Positions 9,440-17,843 of a stretch of 57,808 nt of DNA are shown piece after piece. Under the pieces are notes generated by a model, which did not search any database, was not told the origin of the DNA, and saw only the letters and a program-made list of their open reading frames with translations. How positions within the stretch are numbered: the first letter of the stretch is position 1; each line of letters opens with the position of its first letter. This stretch comes from Alicyclobacillus sp. (GTDB lineage: Bacteria; Bacillota; Bacilli; Alicyclobacillales; Alicyclobacillaceae): NCBI RefSeq assembly GCF_023511815.1, contig NZ_JAIMAV010000009.1:1-57808 (forward strand), written 5' to 3'. A program made the translations under genes and the position numbers.

Positions 9440-10503
9440 ATGTGCGGGACATCCGAGGGACCATTCCGGTGCGCCCGGGCGAGGCTTTCGACGTGGAGGC
9501 GGTTGCGCGGTACCTGGCGGAGCGCGTCGAGGGATGGCCGGAGGGGCCGCTGGAGGTCGTCCAGTTTCCCACCGGCGCTTCGAATCTCACGTATCTGATT
9601 CAGAGCGGCGAGCGCATCGCCGTGCTGCGCCGGCCACCTTTGGGGCCGCTTCCGCCCAAGGCGCACGACATGCAGCGGGAGTCCGCCATCCTGGCCCGCC
9701 TGCATCCGGTCTTCCCGCTCGCGCCGCGCCCGCTTGTGTTCTGCGACGATCCGGCGGTCATCGGGGGGCCGTTTTACGTGATGGAATACCGCCCGGGCGT
9801 CGTCCTCGACACATCGTTTCCGGACGGGGTCCCGTCCGACGCGGATGCCTGCCGGCGCATCTCGGAGGCGTTTGTCGACGCGCTGGTTCAGTTGCACGCG
9901 GTGGATCCGGCGGCCTCCGGCCTGTCGGCGTTCGGCCGCCCGGAGGGGTTTTTGCAGCGCCAGGTGACGGGATGGATTGAGCGGTACCATCGCGCCAAGA
10001 CGGACGAGATCCCGGAGATTGACCGGTTGACCCGGTGGTTGGCGGCCAACGTGCCCGAGTCCCACGCGGCGACCGTCATTCACAATGACTACAAATTGAA
10101 CAATCTCATCGTCGCCAGGGAGCGGCCGTGGGAGATCACCGCGATTGTGGACTGGGAGATGACCACGGTGGGAGACCCTCTGTTCGATCTCGGGGTCGCC
10201 CTCAGTTACTGGACGCAGGCCGACGATCCGGAGGAGTTGCGGGGGATTCTCCCGACGGTGACCCCCGCGCCCGGATTTTTCACCCGCGGTCAGCTGATTG
10301 AACGGTACGCCGCCAAAAGCGGCCGGGACGTGAGCGGCATGGAATTCTATCAGGTCTTTGCCTATTTCAAGCTCGCCGTGATCCTTCAGCAGATTTACGT
10401 CCGATGGGTGCGCGGACAGACACAGGATCCACGCTTTTCGTCCTTTGGCCATCGCGTGCGAACCCTCGTCGCACACGCGGCTGCGCACGTGAAAAACGGC
10501 TAG
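9436..10503 (+). CDS. Phosphotransferase (APH fold), ACAD10/11 or LvaA-like kinase
   Basis: A 355-residue aminoglycoside-phosphotransferase-fold kinase of the phosphotransferase group found in ACAD10/ACAD11 and in LvaA of Pseudomonas. VVQFPTGASNLTYLI is the nucleotide loop, HNDYKLNNLI near residue 216 holds the catalytic Asp and metal Asn, and VDWEMTTVGDPLFDLG near residue 239 carries the second metal Asp. Such kinases phosphorylate 4-hydroxyacids or their CoA esters, not antibiotics. ATG 9436 overlaps the IclR stop (ATGA), showing coupling. A substrate of hydroxyacid type is inferred from family and neighbours. Confidence 0.82.
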   Translation: MNVRDIRGTIPVRPGEAFDVEAVARYLAERVEGWPEGPLEVVQFPTGASNLTYLIQSGERIAVLRRPPLGPLPPKAHDMQRESAILARLHPVFPLAPRPLVFCDDPAVIGGPFYVMEYRPGVVLDTSFPDGVPSDADACRRISEAFVDALVQLHAVDPAASGLSAFGRPEGFLQRQVTGWIERYHRAKTDEIPEIDRLTRWLAANVPESHAATVIHNDYKLNNLIVARERPWEITAIVDWEMTTVGDPLFDLGVALSYWTQADDPEELRGILPTVTPAPGFFTRGQLIERYAAKSGRDVSGMEFYQVFAYFKLAVILQQIYVRWVRGQTQDPRFSSFGHRVRTLVAHAAAHVKNG

Positions 10504-10536
10504 CCGCATCGGGGCCTTTTGTCGAACGAATCGGCT

Positions 10537-10572
10537 GGGGCGCAGGGGGATGGCATGATTCCCCTGCGCCCC
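10537..10572 (+). terminator. GC-rich hairpin after the kinase gene
   Basis: A perfect 12-bp stem (10537-10548 with 10561-10572) and 12-base loop follow the kinase stop by 33 bases. There is no T-run after it, so it may be a weak terminator or an RNA-stabilising hairpin. Confidence 0.45.
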
Positions 10573-10646
10573 TGTCGTTCGGTGGTCAAGCCGAGGTGCG
10601 AGCGGTACAATCGGAGACGGTGAAAGGTTTCTCGGGACGGGAGGAG

Positions 10647-12650
10647 GTGGCCGCGGTCAAAACCGCTTCACATCGACATCGGATGCGGCTCGTTCTGTGC
10701 ATCTGGGCATGCCTGTGGTCCCTCGCCCCCGCCGTGGTCCGCCCCGCCGCCGCGGCGGCCGCGGCGCCGTCCGTCAGCATGTCGACCGTCGTTGGATTCG
10801 GCGGATACTATCATCGAAATGATTGGGTGCCGGTGCGGCTGACGCTGCACAACCGCGGGCCGGCCGCCGACGCCGAGCTTCGGGTGAATGTGCGGTTTCC
10901 CATCACGGCGCAGCGGCTGGCGGACGGGGTGCTTCGCTGGCACATCCGTCTGCCCGCCGGAGGCAGCGTGGACAAGCTCATCGCCGTGCCGGGCCAAGCC
11001 ATCAGCGACGGGGCGGTCATGGAGTGCGCCATCGGAGACCAGGTGGTGGCGACGGCGAGGTTGACCGGCACACCGCTTGGGCCGGTGTCTCTGGTGGCCG
11101 CCCTGTCGGCCCAGCCGCAGGCGGCCCAGTTCTTGACCGGCGCGACCAACGGCCCCGGTGGAAACCCCGTCCTGGCGCTGTCCATTCGCCCGGATGCGTT
11201 GCCGTCCGGCCCGGATTTGATGAGCGCTCTGGGCGCTGTGGTCGTGACGCCGGATGTGTTGGCGCGGCTGGACGCCGCGGAGGCGGCCACCCTCTCGGAT
11301 TGGGTGAAGCTCGGCGGGGTGCTCGTCGTGACCGGGGTGGGGCGCGCGGGGTCCCGCTGGGACCCATGGCTTCCGCTGACCCCCGGGCCCGCGGCCAAGT
11401 TGGACGGTGCGGAGTTGGCGGCGCTGCTCGGCGACTCGGTCAGCCCACCGGCGGATGTCACCGGGGTGCGGGCGGGATTGCGCGCCGGCGCCGAGGTCTG
11501 GGCGGGCACAGCGAGCGACCCTCTGATTGCGGCGCAGACTGTCGGGCGCGGCCTGATGGTGCAGACGGCCTTCTCCCCGCTGCAGCCGGGACTGGTGACC
11601 TGGTCGGGCAACGCCGCGCTGTGGACGGCGGTCCTCGGACGGGCCAACGCGCACGGGCGCGTGTTTCCGGATTTCTTCAACCCCAACGGCGCCCTGACGC
11701 TGGCCTCCGCGAGCGCCGCGCTGTCGCCGCTGCGGATCCCGTCGCTCGGGGTGTGGGCGCTGGTGTTCACCCTGTACGGGCTGTGCATCGGGCCCGGCGT
11801 GTTCGTGTGGCTTCGCCGGCGCAAGCGGGAGCCCTGGGCGTGGCTCGTGCTTCCGGCGCTGAGCGTGGTGACCACCGTCGCCATCTACGGGGTTGGCGCG
11901 TCCCAGCGTCCCGCCGGGGTGCTGACGGAAGGGGTCGGTGTGCTCGATCTCGTCGGCGACGGCGACGGTCACGCCTACGGCATCCGGGCCTTCATGTCGC
12001 CCCAGGTGGTGTCCGCCAAGCTGGTGACCGGCCAACCGATGCTGTCGATGCCGTTGGCGGAGCAGAACGTCCGGCAGATTGGGGATGCCGTCGTGGACTA
12101 CGGACAGCGCGCGGCCGCTCAAATGACGGGGGTCGGTCGCTGGGGCGTGCGCTATCTGTACTCCGCGGGCGCCGTCCATGGGCAGGGCGAACTGGTCCTC
12201 GCGCTGACCGCGTCGCAGGGCACCCTGTCGGGCAGCGTGCACAACGCGACGCCGTACACCCTGCACGGTACGGCCGTGTGCTGGAACGGGCGCCTGTACA
12301 CCATCGGCGACCTGCGGCCCGGCCAGACGGCCTACATCCCCACCACCGCCTCGGCCCAGAACGGGGATGGCGGGTATCTGACCGCCTACGCGAACTACAA
12401 TCGCGACCTGTCGCGGGGCATCGGGCGGACGCTCGGCAACTACGCGTCGACGGCGGGACTGTTTCGGATCGCCGACGATGTCAATCAGGCCCTGGTCGTG
12501 GCGACCGTCAGCGACGCGGACGGGCCGGCTCTCCCGGGTCTGCCGCCTCTTTACACCATGCAACGGGTGGTGTCGGACCAGACCCTGATGCTGGTGCGCC
12601 AGTTCACGGATGTCGCGGTCTATCCCGTGTCGGAGGTGACCCCGATTTGA
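10647..12650 (+). CDS. Secreted or membrane-anchored protein of unknown function, linked to an ABC exporter
   Basis: About 667 residues. A positively charged N terminus, a hydrophobic stretch (LVLCIWACLWSLAPAVV) and Ala repeats look like a signal peptide. A long beta-rich extracytoplasmic region follows, then two hydrophobic segments near residue 370-420 (VWALVFTLYGLCIGPGVFVWLRRRKRE and WLVLPALSVVTTVAIYGVG), then a second extracytoplasmic part of about 240 residues. I recognise no catalytic motif. The start is uncertain: GTG 10620, GTG 10647 and ATG 10683 are all in frame and none has an ideal ribosome-binding site. The stop overlaps the next gene (ABC ATPase) in TTGA, so the three proteins probably work as one membrane complex. 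Confidence 0.75.
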   Translation: MAAVKTASHRHRMRLVLCIWACLWSLAPAVVRPAAAAAAAPSVSMSTVVGFGGYYHRNDWVPVRLTLHNRGPAADAELRVNVRFPITAQRLADGVLRWHIRLPAGGSVDKLIAVPGQAISDGAVMECAIGDQVVATARLTGTPLGPVSLVAALSAQPQAAQFLTGATNGPGGNPVLALSIRPDALPSGPDLMSALGAVVVTPDVLARLDAAEAATLSDWVKLGGVLVVTGVGRAGSRWDPWLPLTPGPAAKLDGAELAALLGDSVSPPADVTGVRAGLRAGAEVWAGTASDPLIAAQTVGRGLMVQTAFSPLQPGLVTWSGNAALWTAVLGRANAHGRVFPDFFNPNGALTLASASAALSPLRIPSLGVWALVFTLYGLCIGPGVFVWLRRRKREPWAWLVLPALSVVTTVAIYGVGASQRPAGVLTEGVGVLDLVGDGDGHAYGIRAFMSPQVVSAKLVTGQPMLSMPLAEQNVRQIGDAVVDYGQRAAAQMTGVGRWGVRYLYSAGAVHGQGELVLALTASQGTLSGSVHNATPYTLHGTAVCWNGRLYTIGDLRPGQTAYIPTTASAQNGDGGYLTAYANYNRDLSRGIGRTLGNYASTAGLFRIADDVNQALVVATVSDADGPALPGLPPLYTMQRVVSDQTLMLVRQFTDVAVYPVSEVTPI

Positions 12651-13591
12651 TTCAGACCCAGCACCTGTGCAAACGGTACGGGTCGCACCAGGCGGTGCGC
12701 GATCTGAATCTGTTCATCCGCCGCGGGACGGTTTTCGGTCTCGTCGGTGAAAACGGCGCCGGGAAGACCACCACCCTGTCGATGCTCGCGACGCTGACGA
12801 CACCGAGCGCCGGGCGGGCTTATGTCAACGGCTTTGAGGTCATGCAGGATCCCGCCGGGGTCCGCCATTCCATCGGCTACATGCCGGACAGCTTCGGCGT
12901 GTACGACGACATCAGTTGCACGGAGTACCTGCTCTTCTACGCGGAATGCTACCGGGTGCCGCGGACGGTGGCCGAGGCTCGCGCCGACGCGTACCTGGAA
13001 TGGGTGGGGCTTGCGGACCGGCGAAACACCTACGTGAACCACCTGTCGCGGGGGATGCAGCAGCGCCTGGAGATCGCCCGGTGCCTGATGCACGACCCGC
13101 CGGTGTTGATTCTGGACGAACCGACCTCCGGGCTCGATCCCCGCTCTCGCCTGGAGGTCCGCCAGGTGCTGCGGCGCCTGCGCGAACTGGGCAAGACGAT
13201 GATTGTCAGCTCGCACATCCTTCAGGAGCTGTCCGAGGTCGCCGACGAGATTGGCGTGATGCGGCGGGGCGAACTGGTGGCGGTGGCGTCGGTGGATGTG
13301 CTTCGCCATCATTCCTCGGCCCATCGGTGGCTGCGGTTGTGCGGGGAGGCGGATGACGAAGCGTGGCGGGGAGCGCTGAAAGGCGATCCGCGCGTCGTCG
13401 AGGTCCGCCCGGTGGACGGAGGGATGGAGGTGCTGTACGCGGGCACGGTGGCCCAGCAGGCGGAGCTGCTCGAGCGTGTCATCCGGGCGGGAATCCCGGT
13501 GACGCAGTTCGTGGAACAGGCCACCGACATCGAGGAACTGTTCCTGCGGTTGACCGACGGGAGCGCGTGGGATCGGGAGGGGGCCTCATGA
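12647..13591 (+). CDS. ABC transporter ATP-binding protein (exporter type)
   Basis: A 314-residue ATPase of the CcmA/NatA class that pairs with ABC-2 permeases. Walker A GENGAGKTTT is near residue 38, signature LSRGMQQRLEIARCL near residue 132, Walker B LILDEPTSGLDP near residue 154 and H-loop SSHILQELSEVAD near residue 190. About 100 residues after the ATPase core form a C-terminal extension. It starts with TTG 12647 at GGAGGTGA, 4 bases inside the previous gene. It should drive export or membrane remodelling with the permease that follows. Confidence 0.9.
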   Translation: MIQTQHLCKRYGSHQAVRDLNLFIRRGTVFGLVGENGAGKTTTLSMLATLTTPSAGRAYVNGFEVMQDPAGVRHSIGYMPDSFGVYDDISCTEYLLFYAECYRVPRTVAEARADAYLEWVGLADRRNTYVNHLSRGMQQRLEIARCLMHDPPVLILDEPTSGLDPRSRLEVRQVLRRLRELGKTMIVSSHILQELSEVADEIGVMRRGELVAVASVDVLRHHSSAHRWLRLCGEADDEAWRGALKGDPRVVEVRPVDGGMEVLYAGTVAQQAELLERVIRAGIPVTQFVEQATDIEELFLRLTDGSAWDREGAS

Positions 13592-14427
13592 TTCACAATC
13601 CGCTGTTGCTCAAGGAATTCCGCCAGCGGATGCGGACCGTGCGCGCGCCGGTCGTGGTCTTCGGGTACCTGGCGGCGATGGCGCTGTTCACCTTCTTCCT
13701 TCTGTACGAGAACGTCCAGGGCCAGCTGACCCTTTTGTTGCCGCAGCGAAGCGAACAGGTTTTTCTCACCCTGAGCCTGGTGCAGATGACGGTGTCGGTA
13801 TTTCTCACGCCGGCGTACGCCGCCGGGTCCATCAGCGGAGAACGGGAACGCCGCACGCTGGCGGTGTTGCTCACCACGCCCCTGTCCCCGCTGGGCATTC
13901 TGGCGGGGAAGATTGTCTCGTCGACGGCGCTGCTGGTGCTGTTGGTGGTGGTGACGCTCCCCCTGTACAGCCTGGTGTTTCTCTTCGGCGGCGCGGTTCC
14001 GGCCGAGGTGGTGGAGGTCTTCGTGTTTCAGATCTTCACCATCCTCCTCGTCGCGGCTCTGAGTGTCGGCTGGTCGACTCTGGTGTTGCGCTCGGGGTGG
14101 AGCACCGTGCTGTCCTACGCGACGGTCGCCGGGATGCTGGTGTTCACCGGGGTGGCGGGTTACGGGCTGCAGCTGGTGGCGCAGCGGTATCCGCTCGATC
14201 AGTTCCTGGCCGGCTGGAGCGGGATTCTGTTCAGCCTCAATCCGCTGTGGGTGGTGGCGTGGCTGGAGGGCGCGGTGACGGGGCCGCCCCACCCGTGGGC
14301 CTGGTTCTGCGCGGTGTACGGCGCGGTGTGCCTTTTGCTGATGACGGCCAGCGTGTGGCGCCTGAGGCCGCAGATCCTGCGGTTTCTGCCGCGCCGTCCG
14401 GAGGCCGACGAGCGCGACTATCAGTGA
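13588..14427 (+). CDS. ABC-2 family transporter permease
   Basis: A 279-residue membrane protein with six hydrophobic segments. The N terminus NPLLLKEFRQRMRTVRAP and the motif SGERERRTLAVLLTTPLSPLGILAGK near residue 83 are typical of ABC-2 permeases of the ABC_membrane/NatB-like type. ATG 13588 overlaps the ATPase stop (ATGA). With the two preceding genes it forms a three-gene exporter operon with unknown cargo. Confidence 0.85.
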   Translation: MIHNPLLLKEFRQRMRTVRAPVVVFGYLAAMALFTFFLLYENVQGQLTLLLPQRSEQVFLTLSLVQMTVSVFLTPAYAAGSISGERERRTLAVLLTTPLSPLGILAGKIVSSTALLVLLVVVTLPLYSLVFLFGGAVPAEVVEVFVFQIFTILLVAALSVGWSTLVLRSGWSTVLSYATVAGMLVFTGVAGYGLQLVAQRYPLDQFLAGWSGILFSLNPLWVVAWLEGAVTGPPHPWAWFCAVYGAVCLLLMTASVWRLRPQILRFLPRRPEADERDYQ

Positions 14428-14467
14428 CGAAAGTGTGCGGCCGAGACTTTTCTTTTGCGGGAGGCCG

Positions 14468-14476
14468 TATTACAAT
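14468..14476 (+). promoter_or_regulatory. Putative -10 for the HlyD-like gene
   Basis: TACAAT at about 14471-14476 sits in an AT-rich pocket between the ABC operon and the HlyD-like gene; its -35 is poor. A start near 14484 favours ATG 14543 as the initiation codon. Confidence 0.4.
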
Positions 14477-14542
14477 AAAATCGTTTTGTGAATGAAACAT
14501 CTACAGGATAAATCATTTGCAGAGACGGGGAAGTGGGACGGA

Positions 14543-15193
14543 ATGCGCGCTCGGCAGATTTTGATCATCAACGTGATCGCCCTGATTGTGGTGGCGGCCG
14601 CCCTCATCGGCGGGTATCTGTACTTCTACAACCAGAACAACTACATCCGCGAGGAGGACGCCTACGTGGCGGCGGATACCCAGTACGTCGTCGGCACGGC
14701 CGCCGGTAAACTCACGCGGTGGACGGTGACGGAGGGGGCGACGGTGCACCAGGGGGACACCCTCGGGCAAGAGACGTTGCCGACTGGGCAAACTGTGTCC
14801 ATCACGGCGCCGATGGACGGGGTGGTGCTCAAGAACTCCGCCATTGAGGGGGAGGTCATCGCGCCCGGGACGGTGTTGGCCGCGATTGGGGATCTGGCGC
14901 ACGAGTACGTGATCGCCAACATCAAGGAGACCGATGTGCGCAACGTCAAGGTCGGTCAGACGGTCGACATCTACATCGACGCCTATCCGGGTGACACGTT
15001 CTCCGGGACGGTGCAGAGCATCGGCGCCCAATCGGCGGCCCAGCAAACTCCTCTGCCGAGCCCGGCCTCGACGACCTTCACGAAAGAGGTGCAGCGGGTG
15101 CCCGTCAAGATCTCGCTGTCCGGACAACAGGGCAAGGACATCGTGCCACGCATGAACGCGACCGTGCGGATTCACCGCAATTCGGGGACCTGA
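14543..15193 (+). CDS. HlyD-family membrane fusion (adaptor) protein
   Basis: A 216-residue protein with one N-terminal membrane anchor (IINVIALIVVAAALIGGYLYFY) and a biotinyl-lipoyl-like HlyD domain: EEDAYVAADTQYVVGTAAGKLTRWTVTEGATVHQGDTLG, then the reverse half AIEGEVIAPGTVLAAIGD and a beta-barrel VKVGQTVDIYIDAYPG. It lacks the long coiled-coil hairpin, as is common in Firmicutes. EmrA-like proteins of this sort couple to MFS or ABC exporters, and the partner could be the upstream ABC operon. ATG 14543 is preferred; ATG 14492 would add 17 residues but has no ribosome-binding site. Confidence 0.8.
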   Translation: MRARQILIINVIALIVVAAALIGGYLYFYNQNNYIREEDAYVAADTQYVVGTAAGKLTRWTVTEGATVHQGDTLGQETLPTGQTVSITAPMDGVVLKNSAIEGEVIAPGTVLAAIGDLAHEYVIANIKETDVRNVKVGQTVDIYIDAYPGDTFSGTVQSIGAQSAAQQTPLPSPASTTFTKEVQRVPVKISLSGQQGKDIVPRMNATVRIHRNSGT

Positions 15194-15229
15194 TGCGCGG
15201 CCTCTGGGTTTGAGGACGGAGGTGTTGTG

Positions 15230-16003
15230 ATGCCGGCCACGCTGCTCGTGGTGATTGCGCTGGCGCTCATCGTGTTGAGCGCCTGGGTTTGGATGAACAT
15301 CCTGTTGGTCCGCCGTCATCGGGAACGACGGGCGGAGGCGGGGGACGGGGCGGAACGCGCCGCCGAGCGCGGCAAGTCGGAACCGGATACGGCTCTGGAT
15401 GCGGCTGGGAGGCCCGGGGTGCCCTCCAAGGGCCGAACCGTCGCGCGGGAGGGGACCTTCCCCGCGCCGGATGCGGCATCCGCGCCGCCCGTCCCGTCCG
15501 AGGACGCCGCCGTCCCTCGGCCGGCCGAGGCGGGGGAGACGCGGACAAGGCGGCCGGATGTGGAAATCGTGGAAGCGGGGGACGCCTCGGCGCGCAGGCG
15601 CGTGTTTGATGCACCGAAGTGGCCGTTCGTGCTCAACGGCGTCAGCGTCCCGGCGTTCACGACCAACCCCTGGCTGGAGTGCTTTGAGCGGTTGACCGAG
15701 GATGCGCGTGTTCTCGGGTGGATCGCTTTCCAGGGGGAGACGATGGGCGCCTCCGACCGGGAATACGACCCGGCGTTTCTCGACGTTTTGCGCACCTACC
15801 GCCGAACCGTCGAGCGGGTGCGCAAGGAGGTGGGCCTCTCGCAAGTGGTGGAGACCACCATCACCGGGGAAGAGGGAAAGGTGTGGTTTCTGACCGGGGT
15901 GGACGACACCTGGTTCGCCCTGTTCGTGGAGCGTTCCACGGATGTCGGGGAGTTGAGCCGGCGCCTGTTGGCCGCGGTGACGGAGCCCGAGCCCCAAGCG
16001 TGA
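15230..16003 (+). CDS. Single-pass membrane protein of unknown function
   Basis: A 257-residue protein with an N-terminal membrane segment (LLVVIALALIVLSAWVWMNILLV), a low-complexity charged Glu/Arg/Ala/Pro linker of about 100 residues, and a C-terminal globular part of about 120 residues (WPFVLNGVSVPAFTTNPWLECFERLTEDARVLGW...). I do not recognise the domain. ATG 15230 follows GGACGGAGG. It may be cotranscribed with the HlyD-like gene 36 bases upstream and is followed by a strong terminator. Confidence 0.65.
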   Translation: MPATLLVVIALALIVLSAWVWMNILLVRRHRERRAEAGDGAERAAERGKSEPDTALDAAGRPGVPSKGRTVAREGTFPAPDAASAPPVPSEDAAVPRPAEAGETRTRRPDVEIVEAGDASARRRVFDAPKWPFVLNGVSVPAFTTNPWLECFERLTEDARVLGWIAFQGETMGASDREYDPAFLDVLRTYRRTVERVRKEVGLSQVVETTITGEEGKVWFLTGVDDTWFALFVERSTDVGELSRRLLAAVTEPEPQA

Positions 16004-16034
16004 CGCCCCCTCGCGCGGCGCCAGCGGTAGGATC

Positions 16035-16076
16035 CCGTGCGTCAGGCGGATCATCCGTCTGACGCACGGCTTTTTG
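16035..16076 (+). terminator. Rho-independent terminator
   Basis: A 16-bp stem with one G-T pair (16035-16050 with 16054-16069), a 3-base loop and CTTTTT. It ends the HlyD-like and membrane-protein transcript. Confidence 0.85.
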
Positions 16077-16178
16077 GTTCATCGGTCGAGGGGCTTGGCA
16101 TACCGGGACAGGGGACGGCGTACAGTGTAGGGACGTGCTGTGCGCCGCAGGATGGCGCGCACCCTGGGGAGGGGTAGC

Positions 16179-17273
16179 ATGCAGGTCGCCCTGTCCATGC
16201 TTTTGGCCCTGGCGATGATTCTCTTCGGGGCGGAACTGTTCACCAACGCCGTGGAGTGGCTCGGCGTCAAACTTCACCTGGGACAGGGCGCGGTCGGCAG
16301 TGTGCTGGCCGCGCTCGGCACCGCGTTGCCGGAGGCGGCCGTCCCCGTGGCCGCCATTCTCCTCGGCGGCGGCACGCATGCGGCCGAGGAGGTGGGCATC
16401 GGCGGGATCCTCGGCGCTCCGTTTCTGCTGGTGACCCTGGGATCCGCCATCGTCGCCATCTCGCTCCTGCTCGTGCGCCGGCGGGCGGACGACCGCGCGC
16501 ACCTGGCCGTGCAACGGCAATCGTTTCAGCGGGACATGACGTATTTTCTGATCGCGTATGCGCTCAGCCTGCTGGTGGGGTGCGTCCACAGCGAGTGGCT
16601 GCATCGGACCGCCCCGTTCGTCCTGGTCTGCATCTACCTCATCTTCGTGGTGCAGACGATGCGCGATAAGACGGTCTCAGGAGGCCAGGGGCACCTGTCA
16701 CCGCTGTACCTGCAGTGGAAGCACGAGCGCCCGAGCGGATTTGCCGTGCTGTTGCAGCTCATCGCGGCGCTGGTGCTGATTGTCGGCGGGGCGCAGCTGT
16801 TGGCGGGCGGAGTGGAGCGCATCGCGGTGTGGATGAGCATCCCCCCGTTCGTCCTCTCGGCGCTTTTGATCCCGCTTGCGACCGAGTTGCCGGAAACGCT
16901 CAACAGCGTGGTATGGATCCGCCAGGGCAAGGACGCGCTGGCGATGGGCAACATCACCGGCGCGATGGTGTTCCAGAGCACGCTGGTCCCGGCGCTGGGC
17001 ATCTGGATGACCGCCTGGAACCTCACCGAGCAGGCCCTGTTGACGGGCGGCCTCACCCTGGCGGCCGGCGCGCTGATCTTCGGAGCGTTCCGGCTGCGCG
17101 GACGGGTGATGCCCGCCGTCCTGTTTGCGGCGTCGCTGTTGTATTGGATCCTGCCCTTGCACACCGTGGCCGTCCGGTACGATGTGCGGATGGTGTATTG
17201 GATCGGCTGGGCCGTCGTCGTCCTCCTGATGACGGTGTTGCTCGCCATCAGCCGCCGGCCGAGCCGGGTGTGA
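16179..17273 (+). CDS. Calcium/cation antiporter family (CaCA) membrane protein
   Basis: A 364-residue membrane protein with about ten hydrophobic segments and two inverted halves. The alpha repeats are seen as SVLAALGTALPEAAVPVAAIL near residue 44 and SALLIPLATELPETLNSVVWIR near residue 226, each with the acidic Glu expected for cation binding in the Na+/Ca2+ exchanger superfamily (PF01699). Likely exchange is Ca2+ or another cation against H+ or Na+. The start at ATG 16179 has GGGGAGGGG 7 bases upstream. Monocistronic by position. Confidence 0.85.
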   Translation: MQVALSMLLALAMILFGAELFTNAVEWLGVKLHLGQGAVGSVLAALGTALPEAAVPVAAILLGGGTHAAEEVGIGGILGAPFLLVTLGSAIVAISLLLVRRRADDRAHLAVQRQSFQRDMTYFLIAYALSLLVGCVHSEWLHRTAPFVLVCIYLIFVVQTMRDKTVSGGQGHLSPLYLQWKHERPSGFAVLLQLIAALVLIVGGAQLLAGGVERIAVWMSIPPFVLSALLIPLATELPETLNSVVWIRQGKDALAMGNITGAMVFQSTLVPALGIWMTAWNLTEQALLTGGLTLAAGALIFGAFRLRGRVMPAVLFAASLLYWILPLHTVAVRYDVRMVYWIGWAVVVLLMTVLLAISRRPSRV

Positions 17274-17287
17274 TGCGGATGGCAGAT

Positions 17288-17297
17288 GTGCTACAAT
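17288..17297 (+). promoter_or_regulatory. Extended -10 promoter for trxA
   Basis: TGTGC-TACAAT (TACAAT at 17292-17297) is an extended -10 element 37 bases before trxA; the -35 is weak. Confidence 0.6.
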
Positions 17298-17333
17298 GGA
17301 GTGTGCCCTTGGTTGGGCAGGAGGAGGATGACC

Positions 17334-17648
17334 ATGGCAAAAGAAGTCACGGACGCGACCTTTGCGTCGTTTGTGCAGTCCGATAAGCCGGTGTTGATCG
17401 ATTTCTGGGCGACCTGGTGTGGTCCGTGCCGGATGATGGCGCCGGTCATCGAGGAGATCGCCGAAGAGTACGCGGATCGGCTTGAGGTCGGCAAACTGGA
17501 TGTCGACCAGAATCCGCAGACGGCGAGCCAGTTTGGCATCATGAGCATCCCGACGCTCCTGGTGTTCAAGGACGGCCAGGTGGTCAAACAGCTCGTCGGG
17601 TACCGCTCGAAGGCGGATTTGGTCAGTCAGCTCGCGGACGTCCTGTGA
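17334..17648 (+). CDS. trxA: Thioredoxin
   Basis: A 104-residue thioredoxin of normal length. The redox centre WCGPC is near residue 28, the cis-Pro is in SIPTLLVF near residue 73, and the buried Asp in VLIDFWATW is conserved. It is a general cytoplasmic disulfide reductase fed by thioredoxin reductase, which is not in the window. ATG 17334 lies 6 bases after GAGGAGG; an ATG at 17328 is too close to that site. Confidence 0.97.
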   Translation: MAKEVTDATFASFVQSDKPVLIDFWATWCGPCRMMAPVIEEIAEEYADRLEVGKLDVDQNPQTASQFGIMSIPTLLVFKDGQVVKQLVGYRSKADLVSQLADVL

Positions 17649-17712
17649 GGCCGCCCGCTGCGGCGGACGCTTTGACAAACACCGCCGTCATTCCATCATG
17701 AGTACATCGTGA

Positions 17713-17757
17713 AGGCCCGGGCCTGGTGGCGCCGGGCCTCTCGCTTTTCGGCTCCCC
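17713..17757. terminator. Hairpin between trxA and convergent hemL
   Basis: Stem 17713-17720 with 17732-17739 is followed by a short CTTTT. Probably the trxA terminator; it may also serve hemL weakly. Confidence 0.45.
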
Positions 17758-17843
17758 GGGGCGGGCCGGGCCGATGGCCGCCAGGGACCTGGCTTCCCGG
17801 CGGTGGCTCACTGGCCCTGCCGTGGAACCCCCGGGGCAGTGGG

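Noticed and set aside
10668-12563. A 631-residue minus-strand open frame across the unknown secreted-protein gene
   Set aside because: Composition typical of antisense shadow; the plus strand has a signal peptide, membrane helices and TTGA overlap with the ATPase gene.
10823-13591. An apparent fusion of about 600 residues to the ABC ATPase
   Set aside because: The upstream part is an out-of-frame reading of the preceding gene; a TTG with a strong ribosome-binding site at 12647 starts the ATPase.
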